NCBI GenBank assembly: GCA_043747835.1 | Contig: JAYTOK010000091.1 | Location: forward strand, 24,275 to 88,274 | From: CADEED01 sp043747835 | GTDB lineage: Bacteria; Pseudomonadota; Gammaproteobacteria; Steroidobacterales; Steroidobacteraceae | DNA length: 64,000 nucleotides | Direction: 5' to 3' | In this document: positions 26,459 to 34,895 of the stretch, in pieces | Numbering within the stretch: the stretch's first letter is position 1 | Layout: each line of letters begins with the position of its first letter | Made by a program: the position numbers and the translations under genes | The notes under the pieces: model-generated | Database searches by the model: none | What the model was told of the DNA's origin: nothing | What the model saw: only the letters and a program-made list of their open reading frames with translations

Positions 26459-27052
26459 ATGATCCTGTCGCTGCCGCCCAGCCGCTGGCCCGGAATTCCC
26501 GGCACCGTTCCGCAACGGCGCCGCGTGATCGTGATCGGCGCGACCGAAGCGGGCGTATCCGCCGCGTTTCACCTGAGCGTGCAGGCCATGCTGCTCGAGC
26601 AGCGCGACGTTGCAGGCAATGAAAGCTCGGCAACCGGGGGTACGTGGACCGATCTGATGTCAGCGATCGGCTCCCTGACCGCCGCCGAGACGTGCCTCGG
26701 CGTCCGCGTCATGGCGATCGACTCGGTCGAGCATCGCCTCCAGGTCTCCACGGGCGAGTGCTTCGTCTACGACAAGCTCGTCAGCACGTTGCGCATCCCC
26801 GATCTGCTGCAACTCATCGTGGACGAGAAGCCGGGTCGCGTTTACAGCGCCGAGTCGTGGCGTTACTGGTTCCTCGACCGCGACATCGAACTACTCGATC
26901 AGTCGACGCAAAATTTTTGGGGAGATCCCGACGGACAGTGCGCGGGCAGGCGCGTCGCGGAAACCGTGCATCTGGCGATGGCGACGAAGTACTCACCGCA
27001 TCTGGCGAGCCGGCCGGCGTCCCCGTTCCATCCACGGATCGTCAGCGGCTAG
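26459..27052 (+). CDS. short flavoprotein-like (NAD(P)/FAD-binding amine-oxidoreductase) remnant
   Basis: The 197-residue product has a Rossmann-like start (RVIVIGATEAGVSAAFHL), but the GxGxxG motif is degraded to GATEAG. It also carries a VYDKLVSTLRIPDLLQLI stretch like that of UDP-galactopyranose-mutase-like and amine-oxidase-like flavoproteins, which are normally more than 400 residues. Most of the substrate domain is therefore missing. It could be a decayed gene, an internal deletion or a genuine small variant. The final 11 bases overlap the convergent hydrolase gene. No good Shine-Dalgarno precedes ATG 26459. Confidence 0.55.
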   Translation: MILSLPPSRWPGIPGTVPQRRRVIVIGATEAGVSAAFHLSVQAMLLEQRDVAGNESSATGGTWTDLMSAIGSLTAAETCLGVRVMAIDSVEHRLQVSTGECFVYDKLVSTLRIPDLLQLIVDEKPGRVYSAESWRYWFLDRDIELLDQSTQNFWGDPDGQCAGRRVAETVHLAMATKYSPHLASRPASPFHPRIVSG

Positions 27053-29567
27053 CGCGTGCGGTTCTGACGAACTGCTCGATGGCTTCGAGCACCTGGGGCT
27101 GGTTCGACTGGATGATGTAGTGGGAGGCGTTCTGCATCTCCAGCACCTGCCCCTTTTCGACGGAGCGGCGGAATAAGTCGATGCTCTCGCGTTTCATCGC
27201 GTCGAGAAGGTGGGAGCGTTCGCCGAGGGTCGCTATCAGTTCGCTGTCCTTTGCGTCGTACCACGGCGGCAGCGGCTTGTCCGGATCCTCGAATGCGTAG
27301 ATCGCCAGCGCCGGGATCTTCACTTTCGAGTAGTCAGGCGCGTCGATCGCCGCCGTGATCGCCTGCTGCGCGCGCCCATCGATATTGGGAGTTCCCGCAA
27401 GCGCCGGATCGTTCACGCGATGGAACGCGATGAGTTCGCCTTCCGGCAGTCGCAGGTGTCCGCGCTCGAGCAGCAGTTTCGTCAGCGCATCGAAGTTCAG
27501 AAATGCCTGCGGCGGGATCGGCGGCTCGGGCGGCAGGAACCGGCCGAGCTCGCGCAGACGTACCGCTGCGGGGGCGTTTCGATCGCCCGAGCGGTCGTAG
27601 GCGGCGTCCAGATAGATGAGTGCGTCGAAGCGCTCGGCATGATTCCCGCCTAACCAGGTGAGCTCGTCGCCCGCGATCGAATGGCCGACGAGGATCGCCT
27701 TGTCGAGTCGCATCGCGTCCATCATCCGCAATACATCCTGCGCGAGCCGCGGCGTGTCGTAGCCGAAGTCGGGTTTGCTCGAATATCCGGTGCCACGGCG
27801 CGTCATCGCGACCACGCGATGCTCTCTTGCGAGCAAGGGTGCGAGCTCATCGAAGCTGTGCGCCGTGGCGCCGAGACCGGGCAGCAGCAGGAGGGGGGAG
27901 CCCGTGCCGCCGAAATCCAGCACTTCGAGCTGCACGCCGGGCTCGACGGTGATGGAGTGCGTGTCGTGCGACGCGGCGTCTCGCCAGCGCGCTTGCTGAA
28001 GATCCTTGCGCTCCGATGGCAGCGGACAAGTGTCGAGGTCGTCGCCCAGGATACCGGGCAGTGTCACCGACTTCTGCAGTGAGCCCGCGTTCTCCCATGC
28101 CGTCACCGTGATGGTGTCGTGTTTCGCGAGACGCGCCGAGCCGATGGAGAGTCGCAGGCGATGGCTGTAGGGCTGCTGTGCCCAAAGGGGCGCGAAGGTG
28201 ACGTCGTCGTATACGCGACTCGACGCGATCTCGTTGAGTTGCGCGCTGATCTGCACGGGATGCGTGATCGCGCTGAAGCAATCGACGTCAATGCGATTGC
28301 CCGCCTCGTCGACCTTGGCGCTGCACCACCCGAGACCCGGCAGCGTGTGGCGCCTTCCGTTCGTGGCGAGGCTGTGCTCGCGCGGCTTCAGCAGCGTCAA
28401 CGAATAGTCGAGGTGCAGTTCGGGCTGCACGCCGCGCAGCCGCTGCAGCGCCCTCTCCGGCAGCATCCAGACATGGGTCAGCGCTCCACCACCGCGGGCG
28501 TCGGTGATGTAGTTCGCGGGTCGAAGCGATACGACTGGCGTGCCGCCAGCGAAGTAGTTTGCCTGAACGTGAATCAGTTTCGCGCGCCAATCGAGCGGGA
28601 GTCCTCGTGCTTCGATCGCGGTCAGAAATGCAACCGAGTCGGCGCCGGCGCCGCCGAGAGCCTCTTCGTCCCAGAGCGGGGCGCCGTTTCTGGCCGCGAC
28701 GAATGCCACGTCGGTCGACTGAGCGGAGCGAATCGCGGCGGGGAAGCAGGTGCGGGTGCTGCGCAGGGAGATGCGCGCGGCGTCCGCCGGCGGTGCCGGG
28801 CCGGACGCCGCTTGCAGCGCGAACGTGGATTTCCATGGCATCAGGCCCATCGGCAGGACGAACGAAAGCACGATGACGCAGACCGTGACGACCAGCAGAC
28901 CGCGAGCAAGCGTCAGGTTTCGGCGCCAGTACACGAGCCAGAGTGCGAACACGACGAGCACGATCGACCCCAGCCTCGCGGGTGTGATTCCCAGCCAGAC
29001 CATGCCGGAGGGGACCAGTTCGTCGTAGAACCCGGGTTGCAACGGGCCCGGTGGGCGCACGAACGGCGTCGGAATCACGAACACGCAGACGAAAATGGTG
29101 AACAACACGCCGAAGGCCTGGACGAAAGTGCGCGTGATGATCGCGACGAGCATCAGGATCGGCATGAGCATCAGGAACAGCTCGTCGGGCAACAACAGCG
29201 CGTCCAGCAGGATCTCGGACCCTGAGAAGGCGAGACTGACGTCGGCGAGAACCACGCCGACGGTATGGGGTAGGTAGACGGTTCCCAGCACCAGCGCGAT
29301 CTTCGCGCCGAGCAGCTCGCGCTTGCGCACGGGCCGACACAGCCAGTCCTCGGTGAGGCTGACGGGCGAATCGAGCTGAAACACCGAGATGATCAGCACG
29401 GTGAACGCCACCAGCAGCACCGCCTTGCCCCAGAGCGACCACAACGGCAGCAGATCCAGGCGCAGGATGAGCGCGTCGCCGAGGAAGAGCAGGGCGGTGA
29501 GCGCGATCAGTGGCAACAGGCTCCGCGCATCCTTCTTCAAGATGGCGCCGAAGACGACCAAGTTCAT
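27042..29567 (-). CDS. ABC-transporter permease fused to an alpha/beta hydrolase
   Basis: The 841-residue chain starts at ATG 29567, overlapping the ATPase stop as ATGA. Residues 15-245 hold six to seven membrane helices in the manner of ABC-2/ABC-3-type exporter permeases. Residues 250-540 are extracytoplasmic-looking and of no recognised family. Residues 540-841 are a complete alpha/beta hydrolase: LLLPGLGATAHSF, MTRRGTGYSSKPDFGYD, nucleophile Ser630 in GHSIAG, an acid near FEDPD (about 761) and His816 in NASHYI. Permease and hydrolase are normally separate proteins; no stop or frameshift lies between them here. The upstream ATPase and YtrA-type regulator make a three-gene operon. The transported or hydrolysed molecule is unknown. 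Confidence 0.85.
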   Translation of the reverse strand: MNLVVFGAILKKDARSLLPLIALTALLFLGDALILRLDLLPLWSLWGKAVLLVAFTVLIISVFQLDSPVSLTEDWLCRPVRKRELLGAKIALVLGTVYLPHTVGVVLADVSLAFSGSEILLDALLLPDELFLMLMPILMLVAIITRTFVQAFGVLFTIFVCVFVIPTPFVRPPGPLQPGFYDELVPSGMVWLGITPARLGSIVLVVFALWLVYWRRNLTLARGLLVVTVCVIVLSFVLPMGLMPWKSTFALQAASGPAPPADAARISLRSTRTCFPAAIRSAQSTDVAFVAARNGAPLWDEEALGGAGADSVAFLTAIEARGLPLDWRAKLIHVQANYFAGGTPVVSLRPANYITDARGGGALTHVWMLPERALQRLRGVQPELHLDYSLTLLKPREHSLATNGRRHTLPGLGWCSAKVDEAGNRIDVDCFSAITHPVQISAQLNEIASSRVYDDVTFAPLWAQQPYSHRLRLSIGSARLAKHDTITVTAWENAGSLQKSVTLPGILGDDLDTCPLPSERKDLQQARWRDAASHDTHSITVEPGVQLEVLDFGGTGSPLLLLPGLGATAHSFDELAPLLAREHRVVAMTRRGTGYSSKPDFGYDTPRLAQDVLRMMDAMRLDKAILVGHSIAGDELTWLGGNHAERFDALIYLDAAYDRSGDRNAPAAVRLRELGRFLPPEPPIPPQAFLNFDALTKLLLERGHLRLPEGELIAFHRVNDPALAGTPNIDGRAQQAITAAIDAPDYSKVKIPALAIYAFEDPDKPLPPWYDAKDSELIATLGERSHLLDAMKRESIDLFRRSVEKGQVLEMQNASHYIIQSNQPQVLEAIEQFVRTARASR

Positions 29568-30463
29568 CGCGGTAGATTCCGCTTGCGGTGCTGCATGAGT
29601 GAGTTCGCGATCGCGCGCAACGGCATCGGTTCGGATTCCATTCGCACCGCGCCGAACCGCTCCGCGAGCTGTCGCAGCAGCACATCGTCGTTCTCGTAGT
29701 TGGACGCGATGAAACGCAGGCGGTGACCTTCCGTCTCCGGCAGCAACCATTCGTCGGGCAGCCGGTGCGCCGGCTCCTTGACCGCCGAGAGCGTCGCGCG
29801 CACTTCGCGGAAGCGCATCCGCAGGTCGTCGATGCCTTCCTGCAGCAGCAACCCGCCGTTCTGCATGAAGGCCACGTGCGTGATGAAAGTTTCGATCTCC
29901 GTGAGCTCATGCGAGGAGATCAGGATCGTGGTGTCGGCTGCCTGCTGGAGCAGGCCGTTCACCACCTCGTCGCGCACCAGCGTGTCGAGACCGCTCAGCG
30001 GCTCGTCCAGCACCAGTAGTTTGGGGCGGAAAGCGAGCGCGCCGACCAGCAATGCCTTCAGGCGCATGCCGTGCGAAAGATGTTTGATCTTGCGGGAGGG
30101 TGGCAGTTCGAACTGCGCGCGCAACTCATTCTCGAGCGCTCTGTCCCAGGCAGGATAGAGCTTGCGCAGATAGTCGAAGTATTGGGCGAGCGTGAGCCCG
30201 TCGGGCAGCGTCTGACTCTCCGAGACGTAGCCGATGCGCTCGAAATCCTTCGCGGCCAGCCGGCGCGACGGCGTGCCGAGCACGGTGATGTCGCCGCGGT
30301 CGGGGCGCAGGATGTTCATCAGCATGCGGATCGTCGTCGTCTTGCCCGTGCCGTTGGGCCCGATCAGCGCGAACACCGAACCTTCCGGCACCCGGAGGCT
30401 CAGGTCTTCGATGGCTTCGAACCGGCCGAAGCGCTTGGCGACGTGATGCGTCTCGATGATCAT
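29564..30463 (-). CDS. ABC transporter ATP-binding protein
   Basis: A single-domain ATPase: Walker A GPNGTGKT, Q-loop region YVSESQTL, a signature-like LSHGMRLK (in place of LSGGQ, as in YtrB/EcsA-like exporters), Walker B KLLVLDEPLSGLD and the H-loop ISSHEL. The C-terminal 70 residues form a small extra domain common in these exporters. ATG 30463 gives the canonical start (MIIETHHVAKRFG); an ATG five codons earlier would overlap the GntR stop. It works with the downstream permease-hydrolase, whose ATG overlaps its stop. Confidence 0.92.
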   Translation of the reverse strand: MIIETHHVAKRFGRFEAIEDLSLRVPEGSVFALIGPNGTGKTTTIRMLMNILRPDRGDITVLGTPSRRLAAKDFERIGYVSESQTLPDGLTLAQYFDYLRKLYPAWDRALENELRAQFELPPSRKIKHLSHGMRLKALLVGALAFRPKLLVLDEPLSGLDTLVRDEVVNGLLQQAADTTILISSHELTEIETFITHVAFMQNGGLLLQEGIDDLRMRFREVRATLSAVKEPAHRLPDEWLLPETEGHRLRFIASNYENDDVLLRQLAERFGAVRMESEPMPLRAIANSLMQHRKRNLPR

Positions 30464-30470
30464 CGGGCCG

Positions 30471-30872
30471 CTAACCATTGGATGTGGCCTTGAGTCCGCG
30501 CATGTCCGTCCACGCGTCCGCCACCGCCTGCTGCACTTCGCCGAGTCCCGCGCCCACGCGCAGCGCCTCCACGACCAACTTCTCCACTTCGTCCTCGAGC
30601 AGGCGCTTGCGATCTCCCGCGCGCGCCTTCGGCGCCTGCGCCACCACGGTTCCCACTCCCGGTTGCGCCATCAACCAGCGTTCCTGGATCAGGTGCTGAA
30701 CGACCTTGTGGGCGGTGTTCGGGTGGATCTTGAGATCCAGCGCCAGCGTGCGAACCGAAGGGAATGCCTCGCCGGCCTTCAGTTCGCCGGCGATGATGGA
30801 CTTGAGGGCGGCGAAGACGACCTGGTCGAAGAGGGACTGGCCAGGATTGAATTTCAGCTTGAAGGGAACCAT
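30471..30872 (-). CDS. GntR-family regulator, YtrA subfamily
   Basis: The 133-residue protein has the N-terminal winged-helix (QSLFDQVVFAALKSIIAGELKAGEAFPSVRTLALDLKIHPNTAHKVVQHL) and only a short two-helix C-terminal dimerisation part, the signature of YtrA regulators that repress ABC operons. ATG 30872 is fixed by GGAGG four bases upstream. It is the first gene of the ABC operon, and a perfect dyad lies just ahead of the Shine-Dalgarno, so autorepression of the whole operon is likely. Confidence 0.92.
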   Translation of the reverse strand: MVPFKLKFNPGQSLFDQVVFAALKSIIAGELKAGEAFPSVRTLALDLKIHPNTAHKVVQHLIQERWLMAQPGVGTVVAQAPKARAGDRKRLLEDEVEKLVVEALRVGAGLGEVQQAVADAWTDMRGLKATSNG

Positions 30873-30882
30873 GCAGCCTCCG

Positions 30883-30905
30883 GTGTCACATGAGTACTGT
30901 GACAC
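30883..30905. promoter_or_regulatory. GTGTCACA dyad, predicted operator of the YtrA-type regulator
   Basis: GTGTCACA (30883-30890) and TGTGACAC (30898-30905) form a perfect 8-base inverted repeat with a seven-base spacer, immediately upstream of the ribosome site of the GntR gene. YtrA regulators characteristically bind one such palindrome in their own promoter. Confidence 0.65.
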
Positions 30906-31010
30906 ATGGACAGGCGCGTGGAAACCCCGCCGATGCGCGCAGGCGAGATGCGATGATCGGGCGTCTGGGCACAGATTGAGCTGTTAGACGCTCACATCGC
31001 AGGCCCGCTC

Positions 31011-31991
31011 ATGATTATCAAGGTGTTCCGCAGTGCGCTCGCCGTGCTACTCCTCCTCCCGGCTCTCGCCGCCGCCGAGGTCGACAAGTCGAGATTTCCG
31101 CCCTGGCTTCCCGGCTGGATCTGGGACAACGATGCGACATCCCATCTGATGACTCCGCGGTTCGTGCTCGAGCTGCGGCGCGACATCGAGTGGTTTCCCG
31201 TCCTCTCGAAGATCGATGCGGATGGAGCCGAAGCGGATGCACTCGAGGATTCTATTTCGGGTCGACTCTCGAGAAGTTTCGCGCCGCGGGATCTCGTCGG
31301 GGGTTCGCTTCGGATCGGTGACCGAAAGTCCGGAATCGACCTGGCGATACGCATCGATCCCGCGTTCTCGCCCGAAGTGCGCGCGCTCATCGAGGACGCC
31401 GCCCGGCGGTTCGTCAGTGTGGCACTCGATCGAAGAGTCATCGCACTTTCGATCGGGCGTACCGTTTCCCGACCCTCTCCATTTCCAGAACCGTATGAAC
31501 TGAAGGATGGAGAAGAGGTGACCGATCTCGCGGGGCGAAAGAAGCTAACCTCCGATTTCGGGCTCCATCTCCGTCAACGTCCGCCGCCGCCGTCGGCAGC
31601 GGAGTTCGCAGCTCGACTGAAATCGGCGCTCGAATCGCGCAACGGCGAGCCTTCGCTCCTCGTGATCACCTCTTACAAGGGCGACGCGTGGTGGGGAAGG
31701 GGCTACTACCGGCACTTCGACCTCACTACACAGCAACTCTCCCGTGAATCGCCGTCGCGCGGCTATTTGTACATCGCGCTCAACACGGACAAGCTGACTC
31801 CCGGCGTGGACAACTGGAAAGACGCCGACTTTTGGGCGTCGAAGCTCGGTCACGAGATTCTCCACAATCTCGGCTACTGGCACCCGCCCTACAAGGACCC
31901 GCCACACCGCGACGAGCACGTCACCGCGGGATCCTGGCCGCTGCCCGTCTCGTACGAATACGCTTTGCTCGATCGCCTGAAGAGTCGTTAG
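31011..31991 (+). CDS. exported protein with metzincin-type zinc motif
   Basis: The 326-residue product has a clear signal peptide (LAVLLLLPALAAAE) and near its end LGHEILHNLGYWHP. This fits HExxHxxGxxH with His281, Glu282, His285 and His291, the zinc site of metzincin peptidases. The first 200 residues match nothing I can name; a middle stretch (LLVITSYKGDAWWGRGYYRHFD) may form the strand edge of the active site. A metalloprotease role is inferred from the motif only. No propeptide cysteine switch is evident. The gene is followed 26 bases later by a coiled-coil membrane protein. Confidence 0.65.
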   Translation: MIIKVFRSALAVLLLLPALAAAEVDKSRFPPWLPGWIWDNDATSHLMTPRFVLELRRDIEWFPVLSKIDADGAEADALEDSISGRLSRSFAPRDLVGGSLRIGDRKSGIDLAIRIDPAFSPEVRALIEDAARRFVSVALDRRVIALSIGRTVSRPSPFPEPYELKDGEEVTDLAGRKKLTSDFGLHLRQRPPPPSAAEFAARLKSALESRNGEPSLLVITSYKGDAWWGRGYYRHFDLTTQQLSRESPSRGYLYIALNTDKLTPGVDNWKDADFWASKLGHEILHNLGYWHPPYKDPPHRDEHVTAGSWPLPVSYEYALLDRLKSR

Positions 31992-32017
31992 TCTCCGTGA
32001 AGAAAAAGGGAGGACTT

Positions 32018-32812
32018 ATGCTCGATAAGTTGAAGAACGCAGTCACGATCCTGTCGTTGTGCATCGCGGTGTATGCCGCGTGGAAGGCGATTCCCGCGGA
32101 CGAGAAGATCAAGGCGCTGACTGCGCAGGCCGCGGAACAGCAGCTCGCCACCAACGAGCTCAACAACAAACTGAACCAGGCGGAAGCCGATCTCAAGAAC
32201 ATCGAGTCGACCCGCAAGCTGAGCTTCGACCTTTATCAGGAAGTGAAGACGGTGCTGAGCCGCAGTTCCGGGGGCTCACGCGAGGAGGACGCGGTCCGCG
32301 TGCTCGTCGAGTCGCTGGCGGAAGATCCGCTGCGCTCCAAGTTGCTGAGCGTGATCGCGGCGACCACGAAGAACGCGGAGGTGAAGGCGGCGGCGACCGC
32401 GACGTCAAAGTTCTACGAAGAGCAGTCGCGGCTTCCGGTGCAGGCGGTGCAGGCCGCTTCCAGCGCGACCGGGGCGGCCCAGCCGTCATCGGCGTCGGCG
32501 CTCACGTCGCTAAACGTCGACTTCTTCTACTGCGAGCTCAAGCGCCACACGTCCGAGCCGATCGCGCAGGCCGCGAGAAGCGCCAGGCCGTCCGGCTCCA
32601 AAGGGACGTGGCGCGCGCGGCTGCTGCCAGAGAGCATCAATCAGCAGCCTAGCTACCAGATCACGAGCAGCGTGATCCGCTTCAATCCGCCGGGCGAGCG
32701 CGAGGCCGCGAACGAGCTGGCGAAGGATCTGGCCGCGCGCGCGGTAACCGCGCGACTGCAGGAGACGGACTATCCGACGCCGGGGTATGTGAGCGTGTTC
32801 GTTTGTCAGTGA
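32018..32812 (+). CDS. membrane-anchored coiled-coil protein of unknown function
   Basis: The 264-residue protein has one N-terminal membrane helix (AVTILSLCIAVYAAW), a heptad-patterned stretch (about 30-75) predicted as coiled coil, an Ala-rich helical part and a C-terminal alpha/beta domain with two Cys. GGGAGG five bases upstream fixes ATG 32018, although the frame is open earlier through the end of the metzincin gene. It may act with that exoprotein, but nothing in the sequence proves it. Confidence 0.65.
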   Translation: MLDKLKNAVTILSLCIAVYAAWKAIPADEKIKALTAQAAEQQLATNELNNKLNQAEADLKNIESTRKLSFDLYQEVKTVLSRSSGGSREEDAVRVLVESLAEDPLRSKLLSVIAATTKNAEVKAAATATSKFYEEQSRLPVQAVQAASSATGAAQPSSASALTSLNVDFFYCELKRHTSEPIAQAARSARPSGSKGTWRARLLPESINQQPSYQITSSVIRFNPPGEREAANELAKDLAARAVTARLQETDYPTPGYVSVFVCQ

Positions 32813-32819
32813 GCGAACA

Positions 32820-32854
32820 AGAAAAAGGGGTCAGACCCATGGATCTGACCCCTT
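32820..32854 (-). terminator. Rho-independent terminator of the pectate lyase gene
   Basis: AAGGGGTCAGA (32825-32835) pairs perfectly with TCTGACCCCTT (32844-32854) across an eight-base loop. Read on the minus strand the stem is followed by TTTTTCTTG, giving a proper U-tract 14 bases after the pectate lyase stop. It may also slow transcripts of the plus-strand gene ending at 32812. Confidence 0.8.
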
Positions 32855-32867
32855 GAACACCTTCTGA

Positions 32868-34670
32868 CTACTGAACCTTGCCGACGCCGACCTGGCCCGG
32901 TAGCGACGACGACAGACCCGTCGCCGCGTCCAGCGTGTACGTGTACGGCACCGTCACCGTGCAGGTCGAGTCGAACTGACCGCCGCTGATGATCGGCACC
33001 ACCAGCGCGCCGTTGCCCACCGACCGGTCGTACGAGATCGAGTCGAGGAAGTTTGACCTCGTCTGCCAGCAACCCGGTGAAGCCGAGTCATCGGACGCGA
33101 GCAGCGGATTGTTCGAATTCTTGAAGTAGTTTCCTTCGACGAGAATCCGTCCGCCCATGCGCGAATTGATGCCATGGATCATGTCGCTGTTGCTGAGGTT
33201 GGAGAAGTAGTTGTTGTAGCTGTGCGCGAGACCATGGCGCAGCAGCGGCGTGCGCTGCTCGATGTTCTCGTACCAGTTGTGGTGGAACGTGATGTTCGTG
33301 TTGGCCGAGTCGCTGTCGCTCGAGCCGATCAACCCCGCCCGGCTGGAATTCCGGTAGTGGTTGTACGACACGGTCACGTTCGTGACGCCCGCCTTCATGT
33401 CCAGCAACGAATCATATCCATCCGATTCGCCACCGCTGGCTTCCAGCGTGTTGTGGTCGATCCAGATGTTGTTGACCGTCGTCTCCATGCCGATCGCATC
33501 GCCACCGTTCGAGAGGGGCGAGCCGCTCTTCTTCACGTTCTTGATGTGAAGGTTGCGGATGATGATGTTGGATGAATTGCGGACGTGGAGACCGATCTGG
33601 TCCAGCACGCCGCTCGTGCCAACACCGATGATCGTGATGTTGCTGACACCCTTGAGCTCGACTTCGGTCGCCGTCGTGTCACAGCTGCCCGACACCTTCG
33701 TCGTATTGCCGTGATTGATCGTGCCGTTCACGCGGATGATGATTGGCGTGCTCACGCTCGCACGGCCGCACAGCGCCGCGTTGATCTGCGTGCCGGTGCT
33801 CGCCGTCACGGTTGCGCCGCCCGCGCCACCCGTGGTCGCGCGACCGAAGCCAACCGGCGTGTTGCCGCCGCTGCTGCTGCTGGACGAGCCGTTCACCGTG
33901 ATGCTGAACGCCTGCGTCGAGTTCGTGCCGCAGCTATTGCGGTACGTCGCAGTCGCCGAGCACGAGGACGTCGGGCTGACGGTCTGCGTGCGCGAAGTAC
34001 CCGTAGTGCCGCAACCGCTCCACGACCAGGTGCCGCCGGAAGACGGTGTCGGTGCGAACGCCACGGACTGACCGGACGTGATCGTCGCGCTCGCGGTCTG
34101 CGTGCCATTGATGAACGGGACGATGGCTGTCGCCGGACAGGTCGGCGTGCTCACCGTGATGGTGTGAACGCGCGTCGAGCTCGTGCCGCAGCTGTTGACG
34201 TAAGTCGCGGTCGCGGAGCACGACGCAGTCGGGAACACAGTTTGTGTTCTCGCGCTGCCGGCAGTGCCGCAGCCGCTCCAGGACCAGCTTCCGCCTGTGG
34301 TCGGCGTCGGCGAGAAGGCAACCTGAGCGCCGGAAGCGACAGTCGCGGTGGCAGTCGACGTGCCGTTGATGACCGCTCCGATCGTCGTCGCGGGGCAGGC
34401 CGGCGGTGTCACCACCGCGCCGTACGAGCAGTACCGCGGCGTGCCGACGCTGATGGACGGGAAGAGTGAGGCCGAACACGTGATCGGCCCCGTGAGGTTG
34501 GCGTAAACGAAGGTGCCGGACTTGCCGTACGCCACCGAGCGCGACCCGGAGAACGAGCAGGTCTCGCCATCCTTGCCGCATTTTGTGTAACCGCTCGGAG
34601 CGTCGGTGGCCGCATGGGCGCCCGCGGCGAGCGCAAGCAAAGCTGCGACGCCCAGAATTTTCCTGAACAT
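32868..34670 (-). CDS. secreted pectate lyase (PL1) with two repeated Ig-like modules
   Basis: This enzyme cleaves polygalacturonate by beta-elimination outside the cell. The 600-residue product has a signal peptide, a small Cys-containing domain (about 24-82, KCGKDGETCSFSG) and two tandem copies of a roughly 75-residue module. Each copy starts CPAT and contains WSWSGCGT and CSATATY. A Ser-rich linker precedes the PL1 beta-helix (about 285-600) with the calcium-site style NNIWIDHNTL, GYDSLLDMK and VSYNHYRNSSRAGLIG plus the FHHNWYENIEQRTPLLRHG block. ATG 34670 has AGGGGG eight bases upstream. A strong terminator follows. Pectin use fits the CE1 esterase and beta-helix genes 10 kb away. Confidence 0.92.
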   Translation of the reverse strand: MFRKILGVAALLALAAGAHAATDAPSGYTKCGKDGETCSFSGSRSVAYGKSGTFVYANLTGPITCSASLFPSISVGTPRYCSYGAVVTPPACPATTIGAVINGTSTATATVASGAQVAFSPTPTTGGSWSWSGCGTAGSARTQTVFPTASCSATATYVNSCGTSSTRVHTITVSTPTCPATAIVPFINGTQTASATITSGQSVAFAPTPSSGGTWSWSGCGTTGTSRTQTVSPTSSCSATATYRNSCGTNSTQAFSITVNGSSSSSSGGNTPVGFGRATTGGAGGATVTASTGTQINAALCGRASVSTPIIIRVNGTINHGNTTKVSGSCDTTATEVELKGVSNITIIGVGTSGVLDQIGLHVRNSSNIIIRNLHIKNVKKSGSPLSNGGDAIGMETTVNNIWIDHNTLEASGGESDGYDSLLDMKAGVTNVTVSYNHYRNSSRAGLIGSSDSDSANTNITFHHNWYENIEQRTPLLRHGLAHSYNNYFSNLSNSDMIHGINSRMGGRILVEGNYFKNSNNPLLASDDSASPGCWQTRSNFLDSISYDRSVGNGALVVPIISGGQFDSTCTVTVPYTYTLDAATGLSSSLPGQVGVGKVQ

Positions 34671-34895
34671 GAGAATCCCCCTTGTGTCTGAAGTCGATCC
34701 ATCAACCATTTTTTATTGAGCGAAAGGCGTTCGCCACCCGTCGCTCGACACCGCTATGTCCTGCGGTTACCTTCCGCTTGACACCGGTAGACAAGCCGAG
34801 ACTAGCACAGTGGCCGGGGAAGGCCACTCGTGTCGGAAATCGCGTACGCGCGGGCCCGATTCGGGCGCTGGACGGGAGTTATGTTAGGAGCGAGC

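Noticed and set aside
25304..26572. Upstream extension of the IclR frame
   Set aside because: It lies antisense to the MBL gene, which has a lipobox and HSHGDH; the IclR conserved region starts near 25303.
31832..32017. Upstream extension of the coiled-coil membrane protein
   Set aside because: It lies inside the metzincin gene, and GGGAGG before ATG 32018 decides the start.
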